Source: Halorubrum trapanicum
GTDB taxonomy: Archaea > Halobacteriota > Halobacteria > Halobacteriales > Haloferacaceae
Assembly: GCF_017873555.1 (NCBI RefSeq)
Contig: NZ_JAGGKE010000013.1
Location: 1 to 64,000, forward strand
Reading direction: 5' to 3'
DNA length: 64,000 nucleotides
The notes under the pieces were generated by a model. It was not told the origin of the DNA and did not search any database. It worked only from the letters and a program-made list of their open reading frames with translations. Of the stretch, positions 33,803 through 42,439 are shown one piece after another (the first letter of the stretch is position 1; each line of letters starts with the position of its first letter). Made by a program: the position numbers and the translations under genes.

Positions 33803-36297
33803 GCGAACTCCCGCCAACGACTTCCGTCAAACGATGGCTCGTCACGACCAACCACAAGGACATCGGCATCCTATACACGATTACTGCCCTGTTCTTCCTA
33901 CTGTTCGGCGGTGTCCTTGCGCTGCTGATCCGTGTCCAGCTCTGGGACCCGATGAATCAGATCCTGTCTGGGCTCGCGTACAACGAGGCCGTCACGGCCC
34001 ACGGACTGATAATGGTGTTCTGGTTCCTCTCCCCGTTTGCCTTCGGCTTTGCAAACTACTTCGTGCCGCTCCAGATCGGTGCCGACGACCTTGCGTTCCC
34101 ACGGCTTAACGCGCTCTCCTATTGGATGTACCTGTTCTCCGGCGTACTGTTGTCAATCAGCTTCTTCCAGGGCGGCACGCTGAGCGCTGGCTGGACGATA
34201 TACGCTCCGCTCAACATACCCGCGTACACACCGAGTATCGGCTCAACGGGAGCGATACTGGCACTCGCGATGTTCACCATCGGAGTCACCGCCTCGTCGG
34301 TGAATTTCCTCGTGTCTATTCATCACTCGCGTGCCGAAGGAATGGGGATCATGGATATGCCGATGTTTACCTGGACCATCCTCGCGACCGTGTGGATGAT
34401 GCTGTTCGCGTTCGCTGCATTGCTCGCTGCGGGACTCATCCTCGCGTCCGACCGCGTGCTTGGGTCGGTGTACTTCTCCGCAACAGAGGGCGGGTCCCTG
34501 CTATGGGGCCACCTGTTCTGGTTCTTCGGCCATCCGGAGGTGTACATCGTCTTCTTCCCGGCTCTCGGTGCGATGTTGGAGCTGTTCCAGACGTTCTCAG
34601 GGCGCCGGCTCGTCGGACGGAAGTGGGTGATCATCGCCATCTGTCTTGTCTCCGTCCAGTCGTTCCTCGTATGGATGCATCACATGTTCCTGACGACGAT
34701 CAACCTGGAGATCAAGACGCTGATGATGGCGACCACTATCGGGATCTCCTTACCCTTCGACCTGATCGTGTTCTCGCTGATCTACACGCTCATCAAGGGA
34801 CGAATACAGTTCACGACACCGTTCCTCTTCGCGTTCGGGGCGCTACTATTGTTCATCCTCGGCGGCATCACCGGAGTGTTCCTCGGCGCCATCGTCCTCG
34901 ACTACGAGTTCCGTGGCACCTACTGGGTGGTCGCGCACTTCCACTACGTGATGTTCGGGGGGGCGACAGCCCTGATCGGCGCTGCGTACTACTGGTTCCC
35001 GAAAATAACCGGGAAGATGTACGATGAACTCCTCGGGAAGATCCATTTCGTGCTGTTCTTCATCGGGTTTAACGCCGTCTACTTCTCGATGTTCCTCGGC
35101 TGGGAGACGCCGCGCCGTGTCTTCGAGTACAACCCCGAACTCCAGATCTATCACCAGTTCGGGACGATCGGTGCATTCGTACTCGGATTCTCCTTCTTCA
35201 TCATGTTCTACAACTTCGCGAAGTCGTACGTTTCCGGCGAGCCCGCCGGCGACAACCCGTGGGACTACTCGCGGACTGCCGAGTGGGCCATCTCTTCACC
35301 GCCGCCGCTCCAGAACTGGCCAAACCGGCCGTCCTACGCGTCCGGCAAGCTCGAATTCGTGAAGGATTATGTGCCCGACAGAGGTCCGGCAGTGAAGACC
35401 GACGCCAACGGGAACGGGGCGACTGACGGTGGTGACACCCACTCCGAGCACATCAAGGAGTACCCGTACTGGGACAAGCACCCGAGCCACGCAAGCATAT
35501 GGCCGCTCACACTCTCGTTTGCAGTTGGTGTGTTGTTCCTCGGGCTTACCGGATTCCGCGATAACGTTGTCTTCGAGGTCGGCGAGTCGCTCGCATCGAC
35601 GAGCGTGACGATCTCGAATCCGGTATACCCGATACTCATCGTTGTCGGATTGGTCGGACTCGTCTGGACCGGGGTGAAGTGGAGCCTCGAGGACTTCTAT
35701 GCCCCACCGACCGAGTTCGCCGAACGGTGGCCGTTCGAAGGTGTCGAGAAAGTCAAGCTGGGGATGTGGTTCTTCATCGCGTCGGACGTGATCGTCTTTG
35801 GCGCGTTCCTCTCCGCGGCCATCTTCGTCCGGTACAACGCCGGCTGGATGACGTGGGAGCCACTGGCCGAACCACTACCGGGACTGATCAACACGTTCGT
35901 GCTGCTCACCTCATCGTTCACCGTGATCTTGGCGCTGGTCGCTGCTCGCCGGAAGAGCCGGCAGGGCCTGCTTGCGTCACTCGGCGCAACGATAGTGCTT
36001 GGGTTCACATTCCTGGGTATCAAGCTCTGGGAGTGGAACAAAGAGATCTTCGAGCGGGGCGTGACGATTTCGGCGAACGCCCACGGTGACCCAATCCAGG
36101 CGTCGATCTATTACGTGACGACGGGGCTCCACGGGATCCACGTAGTTATCGGCCTCGTGATCGCCATCTTCCTGTTCGTCAGGGCGTATCAGGGGCACTA
36201 CTTAGAGGACGAGCGGCCGATCGAGTACTTCGGCCTCTACTGGCACTTCGTCGACATCGTCTGGGTGTTCATCTTCCCGCTGTTCTACCTCTTCTGA
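33799..36297 (+). CDS. coxA: Fused cytochrome c oxidase subunit I+III
   Basis: 832 residues. Subunit I part: TAHGLIMVF (heme a His), [13 protein letters not shown] (CuB His, the Glu and the Tyr cross-link region), WMHHMF (CuB His pair) and [11 protein letters not shown] (both heme Fe ligands). D-channel [12 protein letters not shown] is present. In helix 8, where A-type oxidases have a K-channel Lys, the sequence is [12 protein letters not shown], without Lys. After about residue 560 a hydrophilic linker leads to a subunit III-like domain with [12 protein letters not shown] and [15 protein letters not shown]. It pumps protons while reducing O2. Coupled with coxB. ctaA is 14 kb away. No coxD-type small subunit gene is adjacent. 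Confidence 0.93.
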   Translation: MSELPPTTSVKRWLVTTNHKDIGILYTITALFFLLFGGVLALLIRVQLWDPMNQILSGLAYNEAVTAHGLIMVFWFLSPFAFGFANYFVPLQIGADDLAFPRLNALSYWMYLFSGVLLSISFFQGGTLSAGWTIYAPLNIPAYTPSIGSTGAILALAMFTIGVTASSVNFLVSIHHSRAEGMGIMDMPMFTWTILATVWMMLFAFAALLAAGLILASDRVLGSVYFSATEGGSLLWGHLFWFFGHPEVYIVFFPALGAMLELFQTFSGRRLVGRKWVIIAICLVSVQSFLVWMHHMFLTTINLEIKTLMMATTIGISLPFDLIVFSLIYTLIKGRIQFTTPFLFAFGALLLFILGGITGVFLGAIVLDYEFRGTYWVVAHFHYVMFGGATALIGAAYYWFPKITGKMYDELLGKIHFVLFFIGFNAVYFSMFLGWETPRRVFEYNPELQIYHQFGTIGAFVLGFSFFIMFYNFAKSYVSGEPAGDNPWDYSRTAEWAISSPPPLQNWPNRPSYASGKLEFVKDYVPDRGPAVKTDANGNGATDGGDTHSEHIKEYPYWDKHPSHASIWPLTLSFAVGVLFLGLTGFRDNVVFEVGESLASTSVTISNPVYPILIVVGLVGLVWTGVKWSLEDFYAPPTEFAERWPFEGVEKVKLGMWFFIASDVIVFGAFLSAAIFVRYNAGWMTWEPLAEPLPGLINTFVLLTSSFTVILALVAARRKSRQGLLASLGATIVLGFTFLGIKLWEWNKEIFERGVTISANAHGDPIQASIYYVTTGLHGIHVVIGLVIAIFLFVRAYQGHYLEDERPIEYFGLYWHFVDIVWVFIFPLFYLF

Positions 36298-36324
36298 GGA
36301 CAGCGGCGGAGTCACCGTATTTGA

Positions 36325-37260
36325 CTGTGTTGAATCACCATACAGCAGCGGGGTAGGCCACTAAATCAAAGGAGTTGAAGCGGGAAGATCCGGTTGCCTG
36401 TGACACAAATCTCCCGCTTCATCGGGGAAGTTGTGCCGGTTGCTCAAAGAGTTACTGGCGATGGAGGCGAATCTGCCGCCCCGGAAGGCGGCGGCGGATT
36501 CGCCGACTATGCACTCGTTTCCCTTCACTGTCTGCGGATTTACCTCGATTCATCGTACCGCATTACGATCGACCTGCTCAAAGAAATGCCACAAATAACC
36601 GGAGAGATCGGCCTCAACGCGGCCGATCTCCCAGCGCCGTCCACGTTGTGTAAGGCGTTCGACCGGATCAGTATGAGCGTGTGTCGAGTGCTGCTGCGCC
36701 AGTCGGCGCAGCTGCACGATCTCTCTGAACACGCCGCGATCGACGCCACGTTCTACGAACGCTCAGCAGCGAGCCGCCACTACTGCCAGCGAATTAGCTA
36801 CCGCGTTCAAAAGCTCAAAGTCACGAAATTAGTCGATACAGCGTCTTAAGCCGTCCTTGACGTTCACTGCTCAACGAACCGGGAAGGAAGCGACGCAGAC
36901 CTTGCTGAGCAGATCGCCCGCCGGAACGCGGGCGATCTGCGGTCTCTTGCGGCCGATAAAGGCTATGACAAGCAATCGCTTCGTGAAGGATTACGCGACC
37001 TCGGGATCAGACCGCTGATCAAGCACCGTATCTTCGCTCCGTACGACCACGCACACAACGCCAGAATTGACGATAACAGCTACAATCAGCGCTCTATGAC
37101 CGAAACCGTGAACTCGGCTGTGAAGCGCTCGCTCGGCTTCGCCGTGCGAGCGCAGACGTAGTTTCGTGAGTTCCGAGAAATCGCTCTGATGTGTGTCGTC
37201 TATAACATCAAGCGCTTCGTTAAACAGTGAATCACTACGCCTTACAGCGATTCAACACAG
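36325..37260. mobile_element. IS5-family element with dead transposase
   Basis: Inverted ends CTGTGTTGAATCAC (36325-36338) and GATTCAACACAG (37249-37260) bound a 936-bp element. Its right border cuts a CDF transporter gene. No target duplication is visible. It lies 27 bases after the coxA stop. Confidence 0.75.
36394..37230 (+). pseudogene. IS5-family transposase with two nonsense codons
   Basis: A single reading frame covers the whole transposase but contains TAA at 36847-36849 and TAG at 37159-37161 (the latter where relatives have Trp before FREFREI). Recognisable parts are AAIDATFYERSAASRHYCQR (first Asp), LRSLAADKGYDKQSLREG (second Asp) and NQRSMTETVNSAVKRS (Glu region). Point mutations only, so decay is recent. 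Confidence 0.85.
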
Positions 37261-37263
37261 CCT

Positions 37264-37677
37264 GTCTAAGTTAACACGACCGTCATCTGCTGGGCGAACG
37301 TCACGTATCTGTCTGGCGCAGCCCCGCCAGCCGGCGTCCAACAGTGCGTCGAAGACTGCGTTCGTGAACACCCTGCCGTCGAAGGTGTCCACGACACTGC
37401 CGTCTACTATATGGGGGCTAATCTCGAAGTTGAACTCCACGTCGAGGTTCCCGGAGACTACACACTTCGCACTGCCCACGAAATCGAAACAGTGCTTATC
37501 GACAGGCTTCGAGATCTCCCCGCCGTCGGCGACGCACACGTCCATCTTGATCCGGCAGGAACGGACGAGTGGAAGGACGCCGACGAGGACGGCTCACCCG
37601 TCGAGTCTGACGGATCCGGAGACCAGCTCCACGACCAACGCACGAATACAGAGATACGCCACACTCCTGGTGTGTAA
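37264..37677 (+). pseudogene. 5'-truncated CDF cation exporter, C-terminal domain only
   Basis: In frame from the IS5 border to the stop at 37677: GVQQCVEDCVREHPAVEGVHDTAV, NLEVELHVEVPGDYTL, and LRDLPAVGDAHVHLDP. This is the cytoplasmic dimerisation domain of cation diffusion facilitators, with an acidic tail. All membrane helices are missing, removed by the adjacent IS. It ends immediately before the convergent nikR gene, so the original locus probably combined a metal exporter with nickel regulation. Confidence 0.75.
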
Positions 37678-38088
37678 TCAGTCGGCCGTCTGATTATCGT
37701 GGTCCGGCTGAAGGAACATTACGTTGACTCTCCCCACAGCGTCGAAATCGCGAAGCTGGTAGACGAGTTCGCGAATCCGTCCAGCTGACCCCTCACAGAA
37801 GATTGTTTCGAGACACCACTCGCCATGATGCATATGCTGAGTCGTCCCGATGATATCATCAAACTCGTGTTGGACAGTGTGGAGATCCCCGATGACGAGC
37901 GTGTGCTCGTAGTCGAAGGCGAGCGCAGCGACTGCGGTCCCGTCAAGCCCTTCGAGGGTGGTATGACGCTCTATATACTCTTGGATCGCCTCCCGAACAG
38001 CACGCGAGCGCGATTCGAGTCCTTCGTCTTGCCACGTTTCGTCGAACGACTCGAGAATTTCTCCGGGAATATTCAGGCTGGTTCGCAT
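37678..38088 (-). CDS. nikR: NikR-type nickel-responsive regulator
   Basis: 136 residues. A ribbon-helix-helix domain (MRTSLNIPGEILESFDETW, then SRSRAVREAIQEYIERH) precedes an ACT-like metal domain. Ligands match NikR: a His in TVQHEFDD, then TQHMHHGEWCLE carrying the His pair and Cys of the square-planar nickel site. NikR represses transport genes when nickel is abundant. It is divergent from a nickel/cobalt exporter gene 100 bases away. The intergenic space holds the inverted match CGGGGA/TCCCCG (38104-38109, 38136-38141), a possible operator. Confidence 0.9.
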   Translation of the reverse strand: MRTSLNIPGEILESFDETWQDEGLESRSRAVREAIQEYIERHTTLEGLDGTAVAALAFDYEHTLVIGDLHTVQHEFDDIIGTTQHMHHGEWCLETIFCEGSAGRIRELVYQLRDFDAVGRVNVMFLQPDHDNQTAD

Positions 38089-38190
38089 TAAGGGAATGTT
38101 AGCCGGGGACGCCTATGAAACTCATTATTACGGGATCCCCGAATCGGCCATAACAACCCCTATCAGTCCGTCAGTCTCGTATTCTTCTAT

Positions 38191-38970
38191 ATGGTGACTG
38201 GAGTACTTGGTCTTGCACTCGGGGCGAGTGTGCTCGGGCTCTCTCACGGGCTCGCCCCGGGCCACGGGTGGGCAATCGCGGCGAGCTATGCACTCGACAA
38301 ACCGAACAAGTGGTTCTACGGCGCTGCATCGAGTCTCATCCTCGGGATCGGCCACCTCATCAGTAGTATAGCGATGGTGGTGGTCTACTTCTGGGCGCTT
38401 TCGTACTTCGGGCTCACACAACTCAGCTGGATGAATTACGTGGCGGGCGCGCTACTTATCGGGCTCGGAATCTGGCAGTATTTCAACGGGCATGACCACG
38501 GTACTGGATTTAATCACGACGGAGAAGAAGAGGAAGATAAGCACGCCCATGATCACGCGGACGACCACGAGCACACACATCGCACTGAAGAGACGTCCAC
38601 GTGGGGGGCTCGCATTCGACGCGCCCTCCCATTCGTCGGTGAGTCCAGCCACGACCACTCGCACGGTCGCGTCGACGAAACGCCCGAGCGTGGCCTCTAC
38701 GGGATGGTTGCACTCGCGTTTGCGCTTGGCTTCACACACAACGAAGAGTTTGACATTATTGCCATCTGTACCGGCTCGGCATACTGTCTCGAGTTGATGC
38801 TTCTCTACTCGCTCGCCGTCATCGTCTCCCTCGTCGGAGTGACTCTCCTGCTTGTGGCCGGCTATGAGCGGTACGAAGAGCGGCTCGAAGGATATGTCGA
38901 GTACCTCCCTACATTTACGGCAGCGATCCTCATCGTGATGGGGATCGGGTTCATCCTCGGGGTCTTTTGA
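38191..38970 (+). CDS. NicO/RcnA-like nickel-cobalt transporter
   Basis: 259 residues, six helices. Helix 1 HGLAPGHGWAIAASYAL resembles the metal-binding HGxxPGH of NicO/RcnA exporters. A cytoplasmic His/Asp/Glu-rich loop (HAHDHADDHEHTH) in the middle and a second short one (SHDHSHG) are typical of RcnA-like efflux proteins. Helix 4 carries ALGFTHNEEFDIIAI with further ligand candidates. The divergent nikR gene suggests nickel-dependent expression. Export is favoured over import because of the long His loop, but direction cannot be proven from sequence. Confidence 0.85.
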   Translation: MVTGVLGLALGASVLGLSHGLAPGHGWAIAASYALDKPNKWFYGAASSLILGIGHLISSIAMVVVYFWALSYFGLTQLSWMNYVAGALLIGLGIWQYFNGHDHGTGFNHDGEEEEDKHAHDHADDHEHTHRTEETSTWGARIRRALPFVGESSHDHSHGRVDETPERGLYGMVALAFALGFTHNEEFDIIAICTGSAYCLELMLLYSLAVIVSLVGVTLLLVAGYERYEERLEGYVEYLPTFTAAILIVMGIGFILGVF

Positions 38971-39309
38971 AAGGACTGAATCTATACTTCCACGATGCGC
39001 CTATCGCAGGGTTATGTAGACGGTCGGTCGGACACTGTCCACCAAAGAATTGGCAGTGAAATTCCGGAAAGTGATACGAAGAGTGGATGTCCGAAAGACA
39101 CTTGAGAAAGCACAGGAGAGCTCCGGGGTTGCCCCTGAGTGGATCCTCCTAATACTGCGCGTGGTGATCGTCGCGAACAGAGCTGTAGACGTGACAGTAC
39201 TCCTTTCGACGTTCCTCGCACCGACGTTTCTCATCCAGCTGGTTAGCCCTGTCTTCCATGATGAACCTGCCGAGATTACGGGTTCCTCGAAATCGCACGC
39301 CTCGAGGAG
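38971..39309. other. Intergenic, no gene recognised
   Basis: About 340 bases after the nickel transporter. Frames on both strands are short and lack domains. The 3' part merges into an IS6-type transposase relic, so this segment is probably transposon and gene debris. Confidence 0.35.
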
Positions 39310-39545
39310 ATAGCGACTGCTTCGAGTTAGATTTTCTGGAGCGCGAGGCAATACCCAAACCTGCGATGAAGCTCGGTATGTGCCCTATTTAGCTTAAGTG
39401 AATATAGGAAATTGTTTTTATACAACATACGGTGAGGTCAACCGTTGTCCGTCAACCATCCACAACTGGGTACTGAAGACAGATCTCCAGTCGCTCGATG
39501 GGGTAAATCCGGATCACGTTGCGGTCGACGAGACTGTGATCCACT
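39310..39545 (+). pseudogene. IS6-family transposase relic
   Basis: Two short pieces match haloarchaeal IS6-type transposases: SDCFELDFLEREAIPKPAMKLG (39314-39379), then after a gap IHNWVLKTDLQSLDGVNPDH and VAVDETVIH (about 39455-39541), the latter holding the first catalytic Asp. Frames differ and the remainder of the catalytic domain is missing. Dead remnant. Confidence 0.65.
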
Positions 39546-39660
39546 GAATGATAACCGAGAAGGGCTTCGTTGAAACCAAAGACGTGGGGCGAAGGACGGA
39601 CGTAGATCTTACCGAGGAGGGGAAAAATACACTCTCCGCGTTTAGGCATCTCATCGAAAA

Positions 39661-39674
39661 GTGATTAGTATAGT
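39661..39674. repeat. 14-bp inverted repeat, left copy
   Basis: GTGATTAGTATAGT. The reverse complement occurs at 42127-42140. The pair encloses a three-gene integrase module. This copy touches the integrase stop codon (39674-39676). Confidence 0.6.
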
Positions 39675-40912
39675 TAGCGCTCAGTCGAATCGACCTCTTC
39701 CAGAGCTTCTGTAGCAACATCACCTAACTCCCCTGCCTCGATATGTGAATACCGTTCTCGAACCATCTCTTCGGAGTTATCGAGATACCGGGCCGCCACC
39801 GTGTACCCAAACGCGCGGACAAGTACCTCGCCCATTCCACGTCGACCACCGTGGGGCGCGAGATAATCGTGTTTCGGGTGGTCGATATCGACCTCTGCGG
39901 CCTCCGAGAGCCGTTGGAGAATCGTCCGTGCGCCGTCCGTCGTAATCGACGGCGGCCGAATGTCCTCATCGAGCGCCAGCAGTAGATCGCGAGCGTATTC
40001 TTCACGGCGCTCAGTAATTGCTTCCGGGAGTTCCCCTCGTTCGGCTAGCTCATCCTGGATGAGTCCTGCGAGCGTCCGTTGGTCGAACGTCGGGAACACC
40101 GGCCAGCGTTCCGTCGGTGGGTCCATCAGCCTTCGATAGCTCCGCAGTGGAGAGATTACTGGGTCGGGGAGACTGGCGGCGTCCCATTGCTGCTTCTTCC
40201 GGTAGACATCCATACTACCGTCGTCGAGCGAAATTTCCTCCCACCGGACGCCGCGCCGGCGTGGGTCGTTCGGATCCCGGAGCAGTTCCCCGACGCGGAC
40301 AGCGGTGTACGCGAGAACGAACACCAGCGCCCGGTCACGAGCCGCCTTCAGCGCCGCGTAGCGCGCTCGCTGTCTGTCAAGAGGGTCAGTATCCCCCGGG
40401 AGTGTGGTGAACGTCTCGATGGCGTCACGGGCTCGCTCGTCGACGTACCGGGTCAGGGCGTGGCGCTGCTCGGACGTCCAGGCCTGCTGATCACCGGGCT
40501 TGCGACCGTCGTCCTCCGGCAGCGGCGCCATCGCACTCGCCCGCTGCGCGTAATGGGCTTCGAGATATCCCTCGTTGACGCACCACCCGCACCACGCGGA
40601 GATATAGCGATAATAGGTTTGTACGGTATTCTGTTTGAGCCCGCGATCGCCGGCGAGATGCCGGGCGTACTCCCGGAAGACGCGTTCATCGAGGTCTTCG
40701 AAGGTGGGCTCCTGGTCGACGTCGTCGGATACGATCCCGGTCCAGTCGTCGGCGCCGCGGTCGCCGGCGGCCCACTCGGCGAACCGCTCGAGCTCGCGTG
40801 CAGCGTTACGTCGGTAGTTCCCGCCGTCGCCACCGCGGCCTTTCCCCTTATCCTGGAGGTAGCGCTCGAAGAAATTCTTGAGTGACTGATCGGCGCGTTC
40901 TCGGGGTGTCAT
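39674..40912 (-). CDS. Tyrosine recombinase/integrase (XerC/D-like)
   Basis: 413 residues from ATG 40912. A SAM-like N-terminal DNA-binding domain (about residues 5-120) precedes a catalytic domain with TAVRVGELL (first Arg), DYLAPHGGRRGMGEVLVRAFG (His-x-x-Arg region) and YSHIEAGE (nucleophile Tyr near the C-terminus). It probably integrates or excises a mobile element. The ATG overlaps the stop of the preceding gene (ATGA), forming an operon with it and a DUF7342-like HTH gene. The flanking 14-bp inverted repeats may be its recombination sites. The 3' end touches one of them. Confidence 0.88.
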   Translation of the reverse strand: MTPRERADQSLKNFFERYLQDKGKGRGGDGGNYRRNAARELERFAEWAAGDRGADDWTGIVSDDVDQEPTFEDLDERVFREYARHLAGDRGLKQNTVQTYYRYISAWCGWCVNEGYLEAHYAQRASAMAPLPEDDGRKPGDQQAWTSEQRHALTRYVDERARDAIETFTTLPGDTDPLDRQRARYAALKAARDRALVFVLAYTAVRVGELLRDPNDPRRRGVRWEEISLDDGSMDVYRKKQQWDAASLPDPVISPLRSYRRLMDPPTERWPVFPTFDQRTLAGLIQDELAERGELPEAITERREEYARDLLLALDEDIRPPSITTDGARTILQRLSEAAEVDIDHPKHDYLAPHGGRRGMGEVLVRAFGYTVAARYLDNSEEMVRERYSHIEAGELGDVATEALEEVDSTER

Positions 40913-41367
40913 GGTTCCTCGTTCGCGTACTGGTAGGTCGGACGGACGTCCTCGAGGAGCTCTTCGACGATTTCCCAGAGAACCAGGGAAGGGGTCTCGT
41001 GTTCGAATGTAATCTCCCAGCGATCCTCCGTATCGGCGACTGAGTACTGGAAATGCGCCCGTCCGAGATCGGGATGGTCCTCGTCCTGGTGCCAGCCGGC
41101 GTGAAAGCCCGTGTTCGGGTCGGTGTAGTTGATACGGAACCAATCGTGAGGGTCCTGCCGATACCACTTGACGGTCAGCTCCGGCGAATCAGGGCCTGTC
41201 GGGGGATCCAGACGGGCCGGATCGAAAATCGCCCGCAGCTGCTTGGCCTCGATATCGTCAGGAACGTACTCGACGGCCGTGATCTGGGGAACACGGTCGA
41301 GGACGTCCCGCTTCAATTGGGTGTAGAGGTTCGCGTTCGGATCACCACCTGGATGCGGGACCGACAT
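40909..41367 (-). CDS. Conserved hypothetical protein of an integrase operon
   Basis: 152 residues, acidic and soluble. It includes YTQLKRDVLDRVPQITAVEYVPDDI and a Trp/His/Asp-rich middle (VKWYRQDPHDWFRINYTDPN, GFHAGWHQDEDHPDLG). I recall similar proteins between an HTH gene and an integrase in haloarchaeal elements, but no domain name is certain. Its stop overlaps the integrase start, and its start is 3 bases from the stop of the HTH gene. The job is probably linked to element mobility or control. Confidence 0.7.
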   Translation of the reverse strand: MSVPHPGGDPNANLYTQLKRDVLDRVPQITAVEYVPDDIEAKQLRAIFDPARLDPPTGPDSPELTVKWYRQDPHDWFRINYTDPNTGFHAGWHQDEDHPDLGRAHFQYSVADTEDRWEITFEHETPSLVLWEIVEELLEDVRPTYQYANEEP

Positions 41368-41370
41368 TCG

Positions 41371-41910
41371 TTAGCTGCTGGCCTCAGCGGGCTCTGTCGT
41401 CGGAGCGAGGAAGTCCCATTCGCGGATGGCGAAGCCAACGATCTGGATACGCCGCTGAAGGTGCTCCCACTCGCGGGCAATCTCACGGCGACGATCTTCC
41501 TCCTCAGCGTCAAGAGACTCGTCAGCGAGCGTCCCGCGAAGCTGGTTCGGTGACTCGACCTCGAATTCATTCTCCCAGTCGCGAATCTGCGTCTTCATAT
41601 CGGCGAGACGGTCCGTGAGTTCCTCGACAGTGTGCCCGCTGTCTCGAAGCCGCATCGCCTCCTGCATTGCTTGGCGGCGGTAATCAGGGTAATACGTGGT
41701 GTGAGTCCCGCTTTCGTCACGGTGGAGGATGCCATCGTCGACGAGCCGATCGAGGACGCGTTTGGTCGGCTCGTGTGACCAGCCCGCTTCCGAGGCGATC
41801 CAGTTCGCCGTCTGAGGCTCCGAAAGCTGCCGGGCGGTCATCCTCACGCGGTCTTCACCCGTGGTCTGGCGTTCCATCAGGCCCTCGGAGTTCGATTCGT
41901 CTTCGGACAT
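41371..41910 (-). CDS. DUF7342-like winged-helix protein
   Basis: 179 residues from ATG 41910. Earlier Met candidates add a basic stretch atypical for the family. Seen: a winged helix (EPQTANWIASEAGWSHEPTKRVLDRLVDDGIL), then a coiled-coil region (MQEAMRLRDSGHTVEELTDRLADMKTQIRDWENEF) and a C-terminal helical bundle. It heads the integrase operon and may repress it or direct excision. No metal or ligand site is visible. Confidence 0.7.
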   Translation of the reverse strand: MSEDESNSEGLMERQTTGEDRVRMTARQLSEPQTANWIASEAGWSHEPTKRVLDRLVDDGILHRDESGTHTTYYPDYRRQAMQEAMRLRDSGHTVEELTDRLADMKTQIRDWENEFEVESPNQLRGTLADESLDAEEEDRRREIAREWEHLQRRIQIVGFAIREWDFLAPTTEPAEASS

Positions 41911-42041
41911 ACAACAACGTTCGCGCTTTATCTTAATATAGGTTGAGGTCATTAGTTCTATATCGAATGCGTTTCTTCGCCATCGCCTCGACCTCGGCTG
42001 AGGAGAGTCAGAGAAATCTCAAACCCCGTTCTTGGCAGTTC

Positions 42042-42107
42042 TACCCCGGGGGAAGCGCCGTCGTGAGGCGGTTGCAGCATTCGTGCTTCACCGACGGCGG
42101 CGGGGTA
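42042..42107. repeat. Strong hairpin resembling an IS200/605 end
   Basis: TACCCCG pairs with CGGGGTA at the outside and CGCCGTCG with CGACGGCG inside, leaving a small inner GTGAG/TTCAC stem. The outer CTACCCC also appears at the start of the tnpB-associated hairpin (63009-63015). It may be the structured end of a lost tnpB element, or a terminator. Confidence 0.45.
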
Positions 42108-42126
42108 CTTCAAACTGGTCGTGATT

Positions 42127-42140
42127 ACTATACTAATCAC
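42127..42140. repeat. 14-bp inverted repeat, right copy, within a palindrome
   Basis: ACTATACTAATCAC is the reverse complement of 39661-39674. It lies in the wider palindrome GTGATTA-CTATAC-TAATCAC (42121-42140): two 7-bp arms around a 6-bp core, the layout of a tyrosine-recombinase crossover site. Confidence 0.6.
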
Positions 42141-42439
42141 GTCCAGTTGTTGTTTTGGGCGTACTAGCCAAATTCAGCGGTCTCAGCCTACAATTCCGCT
42201 ATTCGGAGATATATAAACTTCATATGGCTATACCAATTCGTGGGCGGGGAAGTTGAGACTACGGCGGCTATAGCACCGCTGGTATGCACGATATCAGCCG
42301 AACCACCGAACTTGACACGGTTCACACTCGGGCCGGGACACCACTTCCAGTTAGTATCCCAACTAGAACTGCGTATTTGAAGAGATCAGAACAGCGCTGC
42401 CGCTCGTTACTCCTGTTCTCACTGGCTCAATATCGCCGA
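42141..42439. other. AT-rich intergenic stretch, no gene recognised
   Basis: Contains a TATA-like GATATATAAAC near 42209. It probably holds the left end of the adjacent transposon, but I could not match terminal inverted repeats. Confidence 0.3.

Noticed and set aside
41958..42140. 60-codon minus-strand frame over the hairpin
   Set aside because: It only translates the palindrome and its flank; better explained as transposon end DNA.
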